Origin: Bromus sterilis
Taxonomy: Eukaryota; Streptophyta; Magnoliopsida; Poales; Poaceae
DNA: 64,000 nt
Direction: 5' to 3'
Assembly (NCBI GenBank): GCA_950022295.1
Contig: OX465598.1
Coordinates: 182,523,501 to 182,587,500, forward strand
The first letter of the stretch is position 1, and each line of letters opens with the position of its first letter. The notes beneath the pieces are model-generated. The model saw only the letters and a list, made by a program, of their open reading frames with translations, made no database searches and was not told the DNA's origin. Shown here in pieces: positions 53,898 through 64,000 of the stretch. The position numbers were made by a program, and so were the translations under genes.

Positions 53898-54489
53898 ATA
53901 CAACACCACCAACAAGGGATCTCGTCCCGAGATCCAGGACAATCCGGGGGAGAGAAAAGAGTCGACGATCTTCAACACCACCAACAAGGGACTCTGCTCC
54001 ATGTCGATGTCGAGCTTTCCGTCGAGATAAATTTCCGCAGGGAGATGGCGACATCGACGATCGAAACCATCAGGTGCCAAGAGGAGGAACGACAATGATA
54101 ACCAGATCAAAGGATAGTGTTTTTGACGCAAGTCGTGAAAACACCGGGCAAAAAGGAGGGAGGGCAAAGGAAGACCCAGATGATACCAAAAATCGGAGAA
54201 GCTAAAGGTACTACAGGAATTCCCACCTGAGCTCGGAACCGAGACAATACGCTGCAAGCAAGGCATTGTAACGGTTACGAACTCCACACACTCGAGATCC
54301 TAGAGTTTGAAGGGGAGGTAAGTCGAGAGTAAAAACACTTACAACACTTGTCCTGACCAGAGCAAGGGTAAGGAGTAAAAATATTCCTACTCTCCGATAA
54401 CTAACTTAGTAACTACAAAATAGTTTTTGTCTAGACTCGACTTCGCCCAGAGAAGGGATCCTATGGTCGGTAAGGCTCTGATACCAAGT
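53898..54489 (-). other. E2 interior with tRNA-iMet primer site
   Basis: 592 bp without coding capacity. The primer-site complement GGCTCTGATACCA is at 54474-54486. CAACACCACCAACAAGGGA is repeated near 53900 and 53972, as in E1. It is smaller than a packaging-plus-gag region, so the element can only move using proteins from elsewhere. Confidence 0.8.
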
Positions 54490-54791
54490 TGTAAGGCCCG
54501 ATATGCGGTACTGTTCCAGATCTAGGTGTTTCCACCCAAATCCGGGGACGAAGCACATATCGGTCCCACCGCGACATATGACAAAGCCATATGCCCCGGA
54601 TTTCCAACATGATATCACAACATTACAGATACAAGGATACAACATCTTATACAATCGGCATACAACTGCCTCAAATACAATACAACAGCGGAAGATATAT
54701 GTCTGAGTACAGACTACAAGAAAATGCCTAGTGGCAAAGAAAACCATCGATCCCATAACCACACGGGTCCAGGCCCTCCGCCGGGATCCGC
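54490..54791 (-). repeat. E2 second LTR, first part
   Basis: It matches 49840-50141 and breaks at GGGATCCGC. About 600 bp that should follow (equivalent to 50142-50736) are missing at the E3 junction, including the terminal exon and the conserved block. Confidence 0.85.
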
Positions 54792-54820
54792 ACGTTCGTT
54801 TGTGTCCAGGCCCTCTGAGT
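54792..54820. other. Filler DNA at E2/E3 junction
   Basis: These 29 bases belong to neither flank in order. TTCGTTTGTGTC also occurs at about 54875 in the E3 LTR, and GTCCAGGCCCTC occurs at 54769 in the E2 LTR. Patchwork filler copied from both sides is typical of error-prone break repair. Confidence 0.5.
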
Positions 54821-55183
54821 ATAGACTTGGGTTTTAATTAGATTTAAGTTAGCCATAGCCGCAACTTCGAGCTCTTCGTTTGTGTCATCCGACCAGGCCA
54901 AGACCGCATTGGAATCCCAACTTTTGTTAATCATTCATCTTATATTCGCAATATCCAGATTGCAATTCTTAGTTCTTTCTTGTTCTTTCGATTGCTTGCA
55001 GGAATTAGACCTTCGTGGTCAGGTTGATCGTGCATCCGCGGGATCAATAACCCCTCGGAGTTGGTTTAGCGATTGCTAAGGCGCAACGTCTTCGCACGTT
55101 CGTAGTCGGGTCGTGAAAGTCTACTCCACCATAATCGATCTCCATCATCTCATCGAAACATCGGGACACCTTCGCCTCTATCA
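54821..55183 (+). repeat. E3 5' LTR, truncated
   Basis: It begins in TAGACTTGGGTTTTAATTAG, equivalent to about 59758, and ends at CTCTATCA. More than 550 bp of its start are missing. The primer site TGGTATCAGA follows at 55186-55195. Confidence 0.85.
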
Positions 55184-55291
55184 AGTGGTATCAGATTTCC
55201 AGGTTGCTCGGTGAGATTTACCAGTTTTCATAGTCTAGATTGGTTCTGTTCTTCATACCTACAGTCCCAAAAAAAAGAAAAATTGCACAAA

Positions 55292-56086
55292 TGATGTCTG
55301 AACAGGTGAATGACATCGAGAACAGATTTACAGAGGCGATTGATGGCGTGGAAAAGATGATCGACACCAAGCTCGACGCCAAGTTTACTGAGTTGATCGC
55401 ACGCCTACCTACACAGCCTGCTGTCGCTCCAGCACAGCCACAGCCACCGCCACTACCACGTGCACGACGTATTCTGTTTCTGAGAGGACAAGCTGCTGGT
55501 ATTGGTGCTCCTCCTGCTGCTGCAGTAGCTGCTACTGCTGCTGCTTCTGACGTCGGCCAGGACGACAACTACGAGGGTGATTACGAGGAGGAGGTGGAAT
55601 AGGAAGCGGCCTATGAGCAGCCAGCTGGATGTCCACGTCCCAACATTCGCCACGGTCGACACCAACCACCCCCTCAAGTACGCGGATATGAACATGTGCC
55701 TAAACTTAAATTGAATCTTAAGCCGTTTGAGGGTAGATATATTCCTGATGCTTATCTTACTTGGAGTTAGAAACTGAACAACTCTTTACATGTTTACAAT
55801 ATCCTGAGAATAGACGTGTTACTGCTACTGTTTGTGAATTCACGGGATTTGCATCTATTTGGTGGTCTGAACATTGTAGATTGCATGCTAATAATATTCC
55901 AACTACTTGGGCTGCTTTAAAAGATGCTATGCGTACTCGCTGGGTTCCTCCTTATTATCAACGTGAATTGCTACAAAAATTACAGCGTTTGAGACAGGGA
56001 AAAAATTCTGTAGAGGAATATTATCAAGAATTACAAACTGGATTGATTAGATGTGGAATAATTTGTTCCACACAAAGGGAGTGTTG
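55292..56086 (+). pseudogene. gag: Gag (E3)
   Basis: The N-terminal part (55292-55602) has a short helical segment (VEKMIDTKLDAKFTEL) and Pro/Ala-rich runs, and stops at TAG (55600). After another stop at about 55769 the capsid continues at 55761-56086 (FTGFASIWWSEH, WAALKDAMRTRWVPPYYQRELLQKL). The expected CCHC zinc knuckle is absent: the frame passes directly into protease sequence near 56060, so an internal deletion removed the nucleocapsid part. Confidence 0.75.
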
Positions 56087-57350
56087 AAAGAACGTTCGGT
56101 TCGCATCATTATTGACGGAGGGAGTTGCAACAACTTGGCTAGCATGGAGTTGGTGGAGAATCTATCTCTCACCACAAGACCACACCCCCATCCGTACTAT
56201 ATTCAATGGTTTAACAATAGTGGTAAGATTAAGGTAACGCGTTCTGTTCGTGTGCACTTTAGCATTGCTGCATATGCTGATTATGTTGATTGTGATGTGG
56301 TACCCATGCAAGCATTCTCTCTTTTACTTGGTAGACCATGGAAATTTGATAGGAATGTTGTACACCATGGTAGGACAAATCAGTTTACTCTGGTTCATCA
56401 GGATAAAAATATTGCTTTACTTCCTATGTATCCTGAACAAATTGTGAAAGATGATCTTGCTAGAGCTAGTAAAGCTAAACAGGAGAAAAATAAGAGTGAA
56501 AATGAGATAGCAGCTAAAGAATTTGAGCAACAACATAAGACTAATAGCAAATCTTCTTCTGCTGTTTCTAATGAAATTAAATTGACTAGTCCAACTTTGC
56601 TTGCTACTAAGGTTGATATTTCGGATTTGGATCTTAGTCAATATGTGTGCTATGCTTTTGTGTGCAAAGAAGCCTTGTTTTCATTTGAGGAATTGCCTCC
56701 TTCTTTGCCTCCTGTTGTCACTGACCTTTTGCAGGAGTTTATTGACGTCTTTCCACAAGACGTACCACCGGGATTACCACCTATTCGAGGGATTGAGCAT
56801 CAGATTGACTTAATTCCCGGTGCTTCGCTGCCCAACCGTGCGCCATACCGTACTAATCCGGAGTAGACGAAGGAGATTCAGCGTCAAGTACAAGAGCTAC
56901 TCGACAAAGGTTACATACGTGAATCCCTTGGTCCTTGTGTTGTTCCTGTTATATTAGTGCCTAAAAAGGATGGAATATGGCGTATGTGTGTTGATTGTCG
57001 AGCCATTAATAATATTACTATTCGTTATCGTCATCCTATTCCTAGGTTAGATGATATGCTTGATGAATTAAGTGGCTCTACCATGTTTTCCAAAGTTGAT
57101 TTGCGTAGTGTATACCATCAAATTCGCATGAAATTAGGAGATGAATGGAAAACGGCATTTAAAACTAAGTTTGGATTATATGAGTGGTTAGTCATGCCTT
57201 TTGGGTTAACTAATGCACCTAACACTTTCATGAGATTAATGAACGAGGTTTTACGTGCTTTCATTGGACGATTTGTGGTAGTCTATTTTGATGATATACT
57301 GATTTATAGCAAATCTTTGGAGGAACATTTGGATCATTTACGTGCGGCCC
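56051..57350 (+). pseudogene. pol: Protease and reverse transcriptase palm (E3)
   Basis: The protease motif is IIIDGGSCNNLAS (56106). A Lys/Glu-rich linker follows, then the reverse transcriptase entry (VFPQDVPPGLPPIRGIEHQI). A TAG at 56864 replaces a Gln-type codon. The palm has PKKDGIWRMCVDCRAINN, FSKVDLRSVYHQI, MPFGLTNAPNTFMRLMN and the catalytic YFDDILIY (57285 region), all intact. The frame is cut at about 57341, right after HLDHLRA: the thumb up to VTQVRSFLG is deleted, roughly 70 codons by family comparison. Confidence 0.85.
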
Positions 57351-57971
57351 AAAACGGTCACACAAGTGAGGAGTTTTCTTGGTCTCGCTGGTTTCTATAG
57401 GCGTTTTGTGAGAGATTTCAGCACCATTGCTGCACCTCTCAATGAGCTTACACGCATGGATGTGCCTTTTACTTGGGGTACCGCACAAGAAGAAGCCTTC
57501 ATGGTATTGAAAGATAAGTTAACACATGCTCCTTTGCTCCAACTTCCTGATTTTAGTAAGACTTTTGAGCTTGAATGCGATGCTAGTGGGATTGGTTTGG
57601 GAGGTGTGTTATTACAAGATGCTAAACCTGTTGCATACTTTTCTGAAAAATTGAGTGGGCCTAGTCTGAACTATTCTACTTATGATAAGGAATTATATGC
57701 TCTTGTTCGGACATTAGAAACTTGGCAACATTATTTATGGCCCAAAGAATTGTTTATACATTCTGATCATGAATCTTTGAAACACATAAGAAGTCAAGCA
57801 AAACTTAATCATAGACATGCTAAGTGGGTTGAATTTATTGAGACTTTCCCTTATGTCATTAAACACAAGAAGGGGAAAGATAATATTATTGCTGATGCTT
57901 TGTCTCGTCGTTATACTATGCTTTCACAACTTGACTTCAAGATATTCGGTTTAGAGACAATCAAAGATTAA
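57342..57971 (+). pseudogene. pol: RNase H and connection domain (E3)
   Basis: It begins in the thumb end KTVTQVRSFLGLAGFYRRF, then has FELECDASGIGLGGVLLQ, TYDKELYALVRTL and FIHSDHESLKHI, the acidic positions of a Ty3-type RNase H, and the tail KKGKDNIIADALSRR. It degrades the RNA strand during cDNA synthesis. It is shifted out of frame by the upstream deletion and ends with TAA at 57969. Confidence 0.85.
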
Positions 57972-58040
57972 TATTTAAATGATGCGGAATTTAAAGATGT
58001 ATTGTAGAATTGTAGAGAGGGTAGAACATGGAACAAGTTT

Positions 58041-59510
58041 GTGCTTAGTGATGGATTTGTGTTCCGTTCTAACAAGCTATGCATTCCAGCTAGCTCTATT
58101 CGTCTTTTGTTGTTGCAGGAGGCGCATGGAGGAGGATTAATGGGACACTTTGGCGTGAAGAAGACGGAGGACGTACTTGCTACACATTTCTTTTGGCCAA
58201 AGATGAGACGGGATGTTGAGCGTTTTGTTGCTCGCTGCACTACATGTAAAAAAGCTAAGTCACTACTCAATCCTCATGGTTTATACATGCCTTTACCTGT
58301 ACCTAGTGTTCCGTGGGAGGACATATCCATGGACTTTGTTTTAGGCTTGCCTCGAACAACGAAGGGGAGGGATAGCATATTTGTTGTCGTGGATAGATTT
58401 TCTAAGATGGCACATTTTATACCATGTCATAAAAGCGATGATGCTGCTAATGTTGCTGATTTATTCTTTCGTGAGATTATTCGCTTACATGGTGTGCCCA
58501 ATACTATTGTCTCGGATCGTGATACTAAGTTTCTTAGCCATTTTTGGAGATGCTTATGGGCTAAGTTGGGGACTAAACTACTTTTTAGTACTACATGTCA
58601 TCCCCAAACTGATGGACAAACTGAAGTAGTCAATAGGACTTTGTCTACTATGCTTAGGGCTGTTTTAAAGAGTAACTTGAAAATGTGGGAAGAATGTTTA
58701 CCTCATATTGAATTTGCTTATAATCGTTCATTTCATTCTACCACTAAAATGTGCCCTTTTGAGATTGTTTATGGTTTTCTACCTCGTGCACCTATTGATT
58801 TGCTGCCTCTTCCATCTTCGGAGAAGGTTAATTTTGATGCTAAGCAACGTGCTAAATTGATATTAAAAATGCATGAGTTAACTAAAGAAAACATTGAGAA
58901 AATGAATGCTAGATACAAGCTTGCTGGTGATAAGGGTAGAAAGCATGTTGTGTTTGAACCAGGAGATCTTGTTTGGTTACATCTACGTAAAGATAGGTTT
59001 CCTGATTTGCGCAAGTTTAAGTTAATGCCACGAGCTGATGGTCCCTTTAAGGTTTTACAGAAAATTAATGATAATGCATATAAACTTGAGCTAACTGCAT
59101 ATTTTGGGGTTAGTCCCACATTAAACATTGTAGATTTGAAACCTTATTTGGGAGAAGATGATGAGCTTCCGTCGAGGACGACTTCAATTCAAGAAGGGGA
59201 GGATGATGAGGACATCTCTACTAATGTTACACCCACATCTTCACCAACTACACATACTGGACAAGTTACTAGAGCACGCGCACGTCAACTAAATTATCAG
59301 GTACTTTCGTTTCTTGCGAATCCTTCTAATGTTCAGGAACATATGATGCTGCATAAATTAGATACTTTTGTTTGTCTTATGAATGAAGGACCTAGCATGG
59401 ATAAGAAGGATGGTCATTGGAGCGGGATCAAGCATGGAGAAGGAGGTGCGCGCGCGGGAAAGGACAATGGAGCTTCCAGTGGTGATTTTCGCACTTTGAG
59501 GCCACCATAA
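58041..59510 (+). CDS. int: Integrase with C-terminal extension into the LTR (E3)
   Basis: The 489-codon frame is unbroken. Zinc-binding domain: HGGGLMGHFG with CTTCK (residues about 30-75). Core: ISMDFVLGLP, IVSDRDTKF and HPQTDGQTEVVNRT, a complete D,D,E triad. The GDLVWLHLRKDRFP and GPFKVLQKIND modules are present (about 310-350). The last 100 residues run over the purine tract (AAGAAGGGGAGGA, 59191-59203) and into the LTR (RARARQLNYQ, GPSMDKKDGHW), ending at 59508-59510. In CRM elements the C-terminal tail is thought to direct insertion into centromeric chromatin. Upstream stops (57969, 58005) separate it from the rest of pol. Confidence 0.85.
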   Translation: MLSDGFVFRSNKLCIPASSIRLLLLQEAHGGGLMGHFGVKKTEDVLATHFFWPKMRRDVERFVARCTTCKKAKSLLNPHGLYMPLPVPSVPWEDISMDFVLGLPRTTKGRDSIFVVVDRFSKMAHFIPCHKSDDAANVADLFFREIIRLHGVPNTIVSDRDTKFLSHFWRCLWAKLGTKLLFSTTCHPQTDGQTEVVNRTLSTMLRAVLKSNLKMWEECLPHIEFAYNRSFHSTTKMCPFEIVYGFLPRAPIDLLPLPSSEKVNFDAKQRAKLILKMHELTKENIEKMNARYKLAGDKGRKHVVFEPGDLVWLHLRKDRFPDLRKFKLMPRADGPFKVLQKINDNAYKLELTAYFGVSPTLNIVDLKPYLGEDDELPSRTTSIQEGEDDEDISTNVTPTSSPTTHTGQVTRARARQLNYQVLSFLANPSNVQEHMMLHKLDTFVCLMNEGPSMDKKDGHWSGIKHGEGGARAGKDNGASSGDFRTLRPP

Positions 59511-60120
59511 GGCGTGCATGAAGACTTGGACGAGAGACACAAGATGCCACATTAATATTTCGTCCAAGGGTTATTATAGGTGTTGCGTCACCTTATTATT
59601 GGGCCAGGCCCATGTAATTTCGAAATACACTTAATAGGCTAATTTCTAGAGTTCGTATGTGTGGGAAAACCGAGTTAGGGTTGTTTTCGGACCCCTCCTC
59701 CAAGGGGCCACGAAATTCCCCTCTGTTCCCCCATATATACAGCCCTTAGGGCGTCGTTTAGACTTGGGTTTTAATTAGATTTAAGTTAGCCATAGCCGCA
59801 ACTTCGAGCTCTTCGTTTGTTTCATCCGACCAGGCCAAGACCGCATTGGAATCCCAACTTCTGTTAATCATTCATCTTATATTCGCAATATCCAGATTGC
59901 AATTCTTAGTTCTTGCTTGTTCTTTCCTTTGCTTGCAGGAATTAGACCTTCATGGTCAGGTTGATCGTGCATCCGCGGGATCAATAACCCCTCGGAGTTG
60001 GTTTAGCGATTGCTAAGGCGCAACATCTTCGCACGTTTGTAGTCGGGTCGTGAAAGTCTACTCCACCATAATCGATCTCCATCATCTCATCGAAACATCG
60101 GGACACCTTCGCCTCTATCA
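59204..60120 (+). repeat. E3 3' LTR
   Basis: 917 bp, TGATGAGGACATC to CTCTATCA. The same start is seen at both outer ends of the inverted LTR pair at 13287-14972, confirming the boundary. It is followed by E2 LTR sequence (TAGTCCCAAGAGATCC). Confidence 0.9.
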
Positions 60121-63100
60121 TAGTCCCAAGAGATCCGGAACGACAGGTCCCTCTAACTAACAACGCACAAATCCGGGTGGCCCCCGGTGAGTCGACATCC
60201 AACTCAAAAGCCGGCCGCGCTATCGAGTCGGACTCTACCGTCTGGACGAGGTCAGGGTAACTAAACCAACACTGTGGATAGCCCTCGAGCTTCCAGGTTT
60301 GGACCAACAAAGGAACTCTGTCTCCGCTGGCCCGAGTTGTTTGAAAATCTGCGAGGTCGACACTCGCACACACACATTTTGCAAAAGGTAGAACCAGCTT
60401 GGGCCACCACTAGAAATGTTTGAAGCTAGATAGGTAAGAAGAGGGGACCCCATGAAATCCCACACGCAGTTAGGCACGCTCAGTCTTAAAACCAATACCT
60501 GGAACTCGGATCCTAGGTGACTCGAATGGAACAAAGCGTCGGGGCGGGATAGCCTAGACCTTCCATCCTTCGTCGAATATAGTCAACATTATAATAATCA
60601 TATCATCCATAACAACAGAATAATGTGATATCCCAAACCCAGGAGTAACAGGGGGGTAACATCGTAGCATCCTAAGCATGCATACTAAGCAGGGGCTGAG
60701 CAACGAGCAATAGTAACATAGTAGTACAAGGTTTGCTGGGAAGGGACATGGCTGTGTCGGTTTGAAAGAGGCTGCAAACATGTGGTAGGATCAAACATCG
60801 AGGCTAACCTAGACTAGCATGCAAACCGCTGGTTGAAATAGAATGGATCATAAGTAATGTATAGTCCTTGCCTGTTGATAAGTCGGGTTCCAAAGGTGTA
60901 GTTGATCGCAAGCTCGCATCGTCTCCGAAGGTACCCGCGGGAGCACACAAGAAGTAAACACTGGAAAGCAATCAACGAGCAAGCACTCTATTACTACGAG
61001 GCAACACAAGATCAACAAGACAACACAAGGCACGCAACGCGATACAGATCTATCGTCGAGAACAGTTACTGACAGTTTAAGTGGGGTATCGATCACACAC
61101 GATGAATACCGCACGTTTACGGTGGTTCAAGTTGCTTAGCTACAAGTGATCAATCAACGGTTATTAACATGGCAACTCAAGCAAGCATGGCATAGCACAG
61201 AAACATTTCAAGAGGTGAAGAACAAAGTAAACTATCTATGCTAGTCAATTTAAGTGAGGCACAACCTAAACATGGCATGACACTAAGTGCCGCACGATGA
61301 TTAAAGGGATTTGGTACTGTTCTGTCCTAAACCATATTTTAGGTTGGTTAAAAACAGCAAGCAATAGCATAAACACAAAGTACACGAAAAACTAATCAAG
61401 TTACATATAAAGAACACTACAAACGGAGTTACGGTTAAAAAGATATAAGCAAAACTAGTAACGGACACAAGCGGTATAAACTGGGGTAAATCTATATGCA
61501 ATAGTGCAGAAACATGACATATAAATACATGGGATGAAAGTAGACATGATGCTTAACAATATGAAATTGAAATCACTCAATTCCGATAAACGGTCGCGAC
61601 ACACTCGTCGACCGAAGTTGCAACAAAATAACAGTTTTCAGCACAGCATCACATTAACATCAGGATCACCACTTTGGAGCAAGATTGAATATAGCTAGAG
61701 CACCCAAACATGGCAAGTTAAAGCATGGAAATGAAGTACACATGATGCTTAACACATAGGAGAAAGAATCAAAGCAATAGGCCTCATGGATGAGTCACAA
61801 TCATCATGCAAAGTTGCAACTAAATATAAACAGCAGCACTTAACAGGAAAAAGTAGCAGTTTAACGGCCTGATGCCCACTTTAGCACACAATTACACAAT
61901 CAAGATGAGCTAAAAAGGAAAAACTTTCTACATACGAATTCTAGAGCACGCAAAACTGAGCAACTTTCGTTTTGGGGGCACGTTCATCGGAGCTACGGTT
62001 CAACGGGAAAACGCGTTACAAAACAGCATCAACAGCACATTTCAGCACTTAACAGAAAAAAGAAAAACTTAAGGGAAGGAAAAAAAACAGAAGGGCGGCC
62101 GGGCTGCTCACCCACGGGCCGGCCCATGAGGCTGCTGGAGGGGGGGTCTGGCGGCTTGGCCTGGCTGCTTGCTGGGCTGGGGGAGGCAGCCGACCTGGCA
62201 GATCTGGGCCGCGGGCCCACGTGGGAGGTTGAGGGGCTGGCCGGCTCGGGCTCCGTCCCGAGCACGACCGCAGGCGGCGGCGGCGGCTGCCTCCCGGTGG
62301 CGCGCCGGCCACCGGCGACGAGGGACAGCGGGGCGCCTAGGAGGCGGAGGCGGCGGGCGAGGGGGTGCCGGATCCAGCGGAGTCCAGCGCCGGGAGGTCC
62401 ATGTGCGGGGCGGCTCGAGCTCCTTCGGGGGCTCCAATGGCGGCCGACTGCTTCGTGGCTGCAAGGGAGAAAGGAAGAGGTGAGGAGGTCAGAGAGGAGA
62501 AAGAGGAGAAGAGAGAGGAGAGGGAAGGAGGGAGAGGAGGCGCGGCGGGGCTGGCGGCCTACTGCCGGCGGCGGCTCCACGGCTGCTTCGGGTGCGTCCA
62601 CGGGAGATATTGGAGGAGGGAGAGAGGTGGGAGATGGCTAGGGGCAATGTGGCGCAATCCTGGCCAACCGATCGCGCGATCCGACGGTCCAAAAAATCTG
62701 GGATCTGGGAGGCAAAATTGGGCAAAGTGGAGGGGGTGGCTGCATATTTGTGCTAGGGAAACCCTAGGAATGGGTGGGAGTGTGGTGGTCTTTATATAGC
62801 CCAGGTGGCTGGCAGTTTGCAAAAACATCCCCGGTTTTTATCTCGCGCGCGCGGTGCGCACGTTTTTGACCGCCGGGTGTCCGCCGGACCTCCGATTCGG
62901 GTAAAACTTCGAACTGCGCGATCAGCGAGTCCAGCCGGCGGCGTTCACCTCGCTTTGGAACCGTTCCGAGAACACTTTCCGGGGTGCTATAAAAATAACC
63001 CGTTTAATTATTAAACGGGGTTTTTCGTTCCGTTGGCTGCGGCTGGTCTCGTGCGGTTTTCGCGAGGGTGATCGGGTGAAACCCTGTGTCGCAAAGGTCG

Positions 63101-63265
63101 AGTGTCAGGGTGGCAAGGGTCGGTCTCCGTCCGATACGAGATAAGAGGGGGGAAATAATCGCCGATTGATAAATCGGGGATGCAAACACCGCAAACAAAT
63201 CAGACAATCAAACAATTCACACCGAAAACAAAATTTTTGATTTTTGTGAAAACTGGGCTGTTACA
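60121..63265 (-). repeat. E2 second LTR, remainder
   Basis: It is collinear with 50737-53897. It contains the penultimate exon copy at 60872-60960 with its GCAAGG donor intact, the GC-rich leader and a TATA-like box at 62790-62799. It ends GGGCTGTTACA. Confidence 0.85.
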
Positions 63266-64000
63266 ATACAACACCACCAACAAGGGATCTCGTCCCGAGA
63301 TCCAGGACAATCCGGGGGAGAGAAAAGAGTCGACGATCTTCAACACCACCAACAAGGGACTCTGCTCCATGTCGATGTCGAGCTTTCCGTCGAGATAAAT
63401 TTCCGCAGGGAGATGGCGACATCGACGATCGAAACCATCAGGTGCCAAGAGGAGGAACGACAATGATAACCAGATCAAAGGATAGTGTTTTCGACGCAAG
63501 TCGTGAAAACACCGGGCAAAAAGGAGGGAGGGCAAAGGAGGGAGAGGAGGCGCGGCGGGGCTGGCGGCCTGCTGCCGGCGGCGGCTCCACGGCTGATTCG
63601 GGTGCGTCCACGGGAGAGATTGGAGGAGGGAGAGAGGTGGGAGATGGCTAGGGGCAATGTGGCGCAATCCTGGCCACCCGATCGCGCGATCCAACGGTCC
63701 AAAAAATCTGGGATCTGGGAGGCAAAATTGGGCAAAGTGGAGGGGGTGGCTGCATATTTGTGCTAGGGAAACCCTAGAAATGGGTGGGAGTGTGGTGGTC
63801 TTTATATAGCCCAGGTGGCTGGCAGTTTGCAAAAACATCCCCGGTTTTTATCTCGCGCGCGCGGTGCTCACGTTTTTGACCGCCGGGGGTCCGCAGGACC
63901 TCCGATTCGGGTAAAACTTCGAATTGCGCGATCAGCGAGTCGAGCCGGCGGCGATCACCTCGCGTTGGAACCGTTCCGAGAACACTTTCCGGCGCGCTAT
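63266..64000 (-). repeat. E2 partial interior joined to third LTR
   Basis: 63266-63535 equals the start of the interior (53898-54170). It then switches at CAAAGGAGGG to LTR sequence equal to 53155 onward, which runs to the end of the window. Both parents share AAGGA at the join. A TATA-like box is at 63800-63809. Confidence 0.85.

Larger units (their letters stand above)
54821..60120 (+). mobile_element. E3: CRM-type chromovirus
   Basis: It has a truncated 5' LTR (54821-55183), tRNA-iMet-type primer site, gag, protease, reverse transcriptase, RNase H, integrase and a complete 3' LTR. The integrase frame runs across the polypurine tract and 300 bp into the 3' LTR, a trait of CRM-clade elements. 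Deletions in gag and reverse transcriptase and several stops inactivate it. The left side was lost in the same event that removed part of the E2 LTR. Confidence 0.8.
49840..64000 (-). mobile_element. E2: multimer of giant LTRs with short interior, split by E3
   Basis: The order is LTR (49840-53897), interior (53898-54489), LTR (54490-54791 plus 60121-63265), partial interior (63266-63535), partial LTR (63536 to the window end). It is on the minus strand and has no gag or pol of its own. A CRM-type element sits in the second LTR. The right end and any target duplication lie outside the window. Confidence 0.8.

Overview
The window looks like intergenic DNA from a large-genome grass, probably Pooideae and most likely Triticeae. 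Nearly every base can be assigned to nested LTR retrotransposons. The family types are Athila-like, Tat-like with two RNase H domains, CRM-like chromovirus, and very long LTRs primed by initiator-Met tRNA. I found no convincing host gene, rRNA, functional tRNA or CRISPR array. Names of elements below (R1, E1-E5, A-D) are my own labels.

Layout. 1-1990 is a degenerate LTR-like piece (R1, + strand). 1991-7642 is a minus-strand element (E5) with a non-coding interior, a tRNA-iMet primer site and a long LTR. 7643-13286 is E1, a minus-strand non-autonomous element with long LTRs around a 603-bp non-coding interior; its right LTR carries a Tourist-like foldback MITE. 13287-14972 is a pair of CRM-type LTRs in head-to-head inverted orientation. 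14973-27336 is a deleted Athila element (A) whose 3' UTR is split by a complete 9.85-kb Tat-type element (D). The LTR at 25901-27336 is shared with a second Athila element (B, to 49839). B is itself split by a 9.5-kb Tat element on the minus strand (C, 27419-36926, perfect TTGCT duplication) and by a 4.74-kb solo LTR (E4, 37034-41776). 49840-64000 is E2, a multimer of 4.06-kb LTRs and a 592-bp interior, split by a CRM-type element (E3, 54821-60120).

How the parts relate. All coding regions are retroelement gag, protease, reverse transcriptase, RNase H or integrase, and all carry stops, frameshifts or deletions. D keeps gag and protease but has no polymerase; C keeps most of a polymerase but a shortened gag. 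Each carries an additional antisense gene: a spliced Transposase_28-like gene in D and a B3-like gene in C. Each also has a tandem array in its 3' region whose monomers contain the same G-rich motif as the polypurine tract.

The most unusual signal is in the giant LTRs (E1, E2, E4, possibly E5 and R1). They are not just regulatory DNA: each seems to contain a small spliced gene with a short terminal exon ending in an acidic peptide. In E4 and E2 the last intron is GC-AG, the splice phase matches on both sides, and the penultimate exon has 29 whole codons in both. A conserved non-coding block lies in that intron. This is inferred from sequence alone and needs transcript evidence.
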